This document shows positions 61,641 to 64,000 of a stretch of 64,000 nt of DNA, piece after piece. Both the position numbers and the translations under genes were made by a program. Position 1 is the stretch's first letter. Every line of letters starts with the position of its first letter. A model generated the notes under the pieces. The model was not told where the DNA came from. It searched no databases and saw nothing but the letters and a program-made list of their open reading frames with translations. Source of the stretch: Nectonema munidae (Eukaryota; Nematomorpha; Nectonematoida; Nectonematidae); contig JAUIRK010000061.1 of NCBI GenBank assembly GCA_030549495.1, forward strand, positions 1 to 64,000, read 5' to 3'.

Positions 61641-61787
61641 CAGTGGGGGATCCAGAAATCTTTTGTGGGGGGGGGGGGGGGTATACTAATATTATCAAAA
61701 TATTTTACACATTTTATTAGGGAAGAAATTTGAAAACGTATGTAAAATAAATGATTAAAATGCATCCCCCCTCTCGGTCCATCCCTG
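61641..61787. mobile_element. hAT MITE (147 bp) with 8-bp target duplication
   Basis: Starts CAGTGGGGGATCCAG and ends CGGTCCATCCCTG. Flanks are ATGTGAGT (61,633-61,640) and GTGTGAGT (61,788-61,795), seven of eight matching. A run of ~14 G follows the left end, as in the 13,626 and 51,138 ends, suggesting one family of G-run hAT MITEs. The target appears to be the head of the neighbouring SINE. Confidence 0.75.
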
Positions 61788-61805
61788 GTGTGAGTATGGT
61801 TGGTT

Positions 61806-61965
61806 AGAGGGGCGTGAGTATGGTTGGCTAGATGCTGGATTCGATAACTCAAGGTCTTCGGTTCGATCCTACATCGAGCTTGCTTTCCTCATAGTTCGAT
61901 ACAAGCGGCGCAATTGTGCCTTTTCGATGAAAACACCATACAGTACCATTACCATGTTTGATAAA
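61806..61965 (+). repeat. tRNA-derived SINE (plus-strand copy)
   Basis: Head AGGGGCGTGAGTATGGTTGG, A-box-like TGGCTAGATGCTGG, B box GGTTCGATCCT (61,860-61,870). Then TTCGATACAAGCGGCGC and TCGATGAAAACACC, matching the order in the minus copy at 40,560-40,768. The first ~20 bp are also partly duplicated just upstream (GTGAGTATGGTTGGTTAG). Confidence 0.65.
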
Positions 61966-62029
61966 TAACATCTGAATGTTTTTGCAAAAAATTAAGTATG
62001 GTTTGAAAAGTTTCAAAAAATATCTGTTG

Positions 62030-62049
62030 TGCCCGGATGTGCGCCCCTG
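62030..62049. repeat. hAT-type right end
   Basis: CCGGATGTGCGCCCCTG is the complement of the CAGGGGCGCACATC start at 51,138. No matching left end was seen in the preceding kilobase. Confidence 0.45.
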
Positions 62050-62438
62050 AAGTGACATCGTTGAAACTTTTGAAATGAAAAGTTATAAATGGCATGTGGA
62101 TAAGTATTTTACTAGCTTTGCTGACTGGGATGGCAGTAATCGCTGTACACAGTATCACCTCTTTTCATTTTATTTTTGTCTTCACGACAATTTATCAATG
62201 CATTACTCATCCTTTCTCTACCACATTATTATGTGTCTTAATGAAAAATTTCTCCATTCGCAATGATTTCAACTTCTTTATTATGTTTTGTTCCAAGTAT
62301 TTTGTCGGTCAAAAATGTGAATCTAAAAAGGGGTATCACAAAATACAAAGATTTACCTTGTATTGAATTATTTTCCATAAAATTAAAATGTTGGACAAAT
62401 CATTTCATGGAAATATCTATAAATATGAGGGCTCAATC

Positions 62439-63753
62439 TTATGCACAAACTATTAAAAAAATGCGACGCAGTGCATTTTCTAGTGTCTTTCGTGTAACGG
62501 TATTAAAGGAGACCATTTGGTCAAAAGTATCAACACCACCCTTTGTTCTGTTATAGTTTTCGATAATAATAATAAGAGGAACTTTCTCTTTTGAAGAATT
62601 CAAACTTTTGTCATGATGATATGTGCTTTGTAACAAGACACTTTTATACTTTTTAGGCATGTAGGAAACTGATAACATCATTAGAAAAATAAAATAAGGA
62701 ACTAAACTGAGCTCTTCCTCTACAAGATGAAAAGTTTTCTGGAAGAGACGGTTTGTTCCTCCTGATAGTGCCTATTGATGAGAGATTTTTTTAAGTAGTT
62801 ATTTTGCCAAAGGAAACGAACAAAAAAAGTTATTGAATGTTACATTATAACCTTTCAAGCCTTTAGTCAAATCTAAAACAACTTTTTCTCCTAAATTATG
62901 TTGTATTGAATCAAAGTTTTTGCCTAAATATGGCATTATTCTCAACACTCACATAATGTGATACTGAATGACAAATTACCCAAAATTTTATACCATATTT
63001 TGCAGGTTTTTGCGCATGTATTTTCTTAAAAAAGCTCTACTTCTAAAACCTTTCAGTTGCTCATCAACTATGACAAAAAATTCATATTATAGAATTTTTC
63101 CAAGACTCTACTCCATTCTTTCCACACTTCTCGAATAGCAGTGAATTTATCTAAGCTCCTACGTTGATTTCTGGAAGATGCGTCATCGAATCTGATTATT
63201 CCACAGAGTTGTTCAAACCTATGCCTAGACATTATGATAGAAAAAATTGATCTAGCATTTTTTAGAGACCAACGATTTTTGGTAGCCTCATTTTTCGATC
63301 TATACACCCTAAGTAGAAGTAAAATTCCAAAAAATGCATCGAGTTCAATTTCATCTATATTCATTCAAAGAATACCATATTTTTCCAAACCCTTCTTATT
63401 AGAATTTTCAATTATCAGTTTGTATACTTTTTGTGAAAAGAATATAAAAACGCAGACCTTTCATCGCTGATACGTGATAAAGCATACCTTGTGGTTTAGA
63501 ATGCACAATATTAGAAGCCTTATGACGCCTCATAGTTTCATGAAAAGAAGAACTCCACTTTACTTTTTTTCTTTGGAAAATCTTCTTTTGGGCAAAAAGA
63601 CAACGATGAATGACAAATACTAGAACTGGAAGTAGAACTTGACGCTAAAGATAAGTGATATTCATTCTCAGAAGCTACTTCATCATTAGATAAGGAAGAT
63701 TCATCTCTTTCTATAATTCTAGACTTTGGGATTCTAAGAAGAACTCTTGACAT
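62439..63753 (-). pseudogene. piggyBac transposase, two of three catalytic acids replaced
   Basis: Start at 63,753 (MSRVLLRIPKSRIIERDESS, Ser/acid-rich leader), then IDEIELDAFFGILLLLRVYR and MSRHRFEQLCGIIRFDD (63,360-63,180). In other frames KPAKYGIKFWVICHSVSHYV (~62,990), MPYLGK, EKVVLDLTKGLKGYNVTFNN then FFCSFPLAK (~62,860), and finally YNRTKGGVDTFDQMVSFNTV with the end at 62,439. Position 1 (normally 'CD...Y') is His and position 2 (normally 'DN.FTS') is Asn; only GGVD keeps its acid. At least two frame changes lie in the middle. The C-terminal zinc finger was not found to the left. Confidence 0.88.
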
Positions 63754-64000
63754 TGTTAGAAGATGAAGAGGGGACTTTCACGCAATATAAAACTAAAAAA
63801 AACACGCCGAAAAAACCAAGAATCTTTTGGAAATATGGTAGAATTGGAAAACACCGCTTTAGAAATGCAAGACGGTAAAACAATGAGTGAAACAAAAGAA
63901 TTGAAAACTACAAACGATGGTGCATAAATCAATGTTGCAAATAGAATTGAAGGTTATAAAATGAAATGTTTGATAAAATTGCGCAAGATTTATATGATAC
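63754..64000. other. Right edge of window, nothing recognised
   Basis: Presumably the 5' flank of the piggyBac gene. No inverted end or TTAA with a matching terminus could be identified. Confidence 0.35.

Overview
The window is a piece of a repeat-laden, AT-rich animal genome. It carries introns with GT/GC-AG borders, AATAAA signals, tRNA-derived SINEs, LINEs and many cut-and-paste transposons, and nothing bacterial. The one host gene I can name, the U1 snRNP 70 kDa protein, reads most like arthropod versions. Together with the base composition and the load of hAT, pogo/Tigger and piggyBac elements, that suggests an arthropod, perhaps a parasitic crustacean such as a caligid copepod. The species guess is inference only.

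Host genes. (1) U1-70K (snRNP70) lies on the minus strand from 55,594 down to 32,633, or to 27,580 with an alternative 3' end. Nine shared exons (48+21+18+21+21+27+33+23+22 whole codons, plus split codons) join in perfect phase. They then lead either to a terminal exon at 32.8-32.6 kb (297-residue protein) or to a downstream chain at 30.4, 30.16 and 27.69 kb. One intron has a GC donor. Most of the 28 kb is transposon-filled intron. (2) An unidentified plus-strand gene at 21,130-23,948 is seen as three exons with matching phase-1 borders and a poly(A) signal at 24,093.

Mobile layer, left to right. hAT relic (0.84-1.68 kb); a 4.9-kb TTAA-flanked element carrying two different ~145-150-bp tandem arrays (2.5-7.4 kb); a hAT element with an exact 8-bp target duplication (8,256-13,373) whose transposase gene is split by a pogo-like element (8,580-10,476); hAT and LINE scraps (13.6-15.0 kb); an inverted, shorter copy of the satellite-bearing element (15.05-17.06 kb) cut by a LINE (17.06-20.13 kb); palindromic MITEs (20.1-21.0 kb); a piggyBac relic (24.9-26.2 kb); a fold-back element with 28-bp minisatellite arms (28.3-29.2 kb) and a relative (36.4-37.6 kb); a MULE-type transposase (31.4-32.35 kb); a GTF2IRD2-like hAT relic (35.9-36.4 kb); a piggyBac gene split by a hAT (37.6-40.4 kb); a 4.3-kb element with 14-bp terminal inverted repeats encoding a rarely named RNase-H-like transposase, itself hit by a Tigger element (44.5-48.8 kb); a Penelope-like GIY-YIG scrap and a third copy of the satellite element (49.9-51.1 kb); a GC-rich, well-kept pogo element (51,301-53,166); and, at the right, small hAT MITEs, tRNA-derived SINEs, a LINE scrap and a piggyBac gene lacking two of its three catalytic acids (62.4-63.75 kb).

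How the parts relate. Three piggyBac transposase relics of different types sit close to a TTAA-flanked non-autonomous family, and transposons repeatedly land in other transposons, so relative ages can be read. No LTR element, virus copy, CRISPR array or clear functional tRNA/rRNA gene was recognised.
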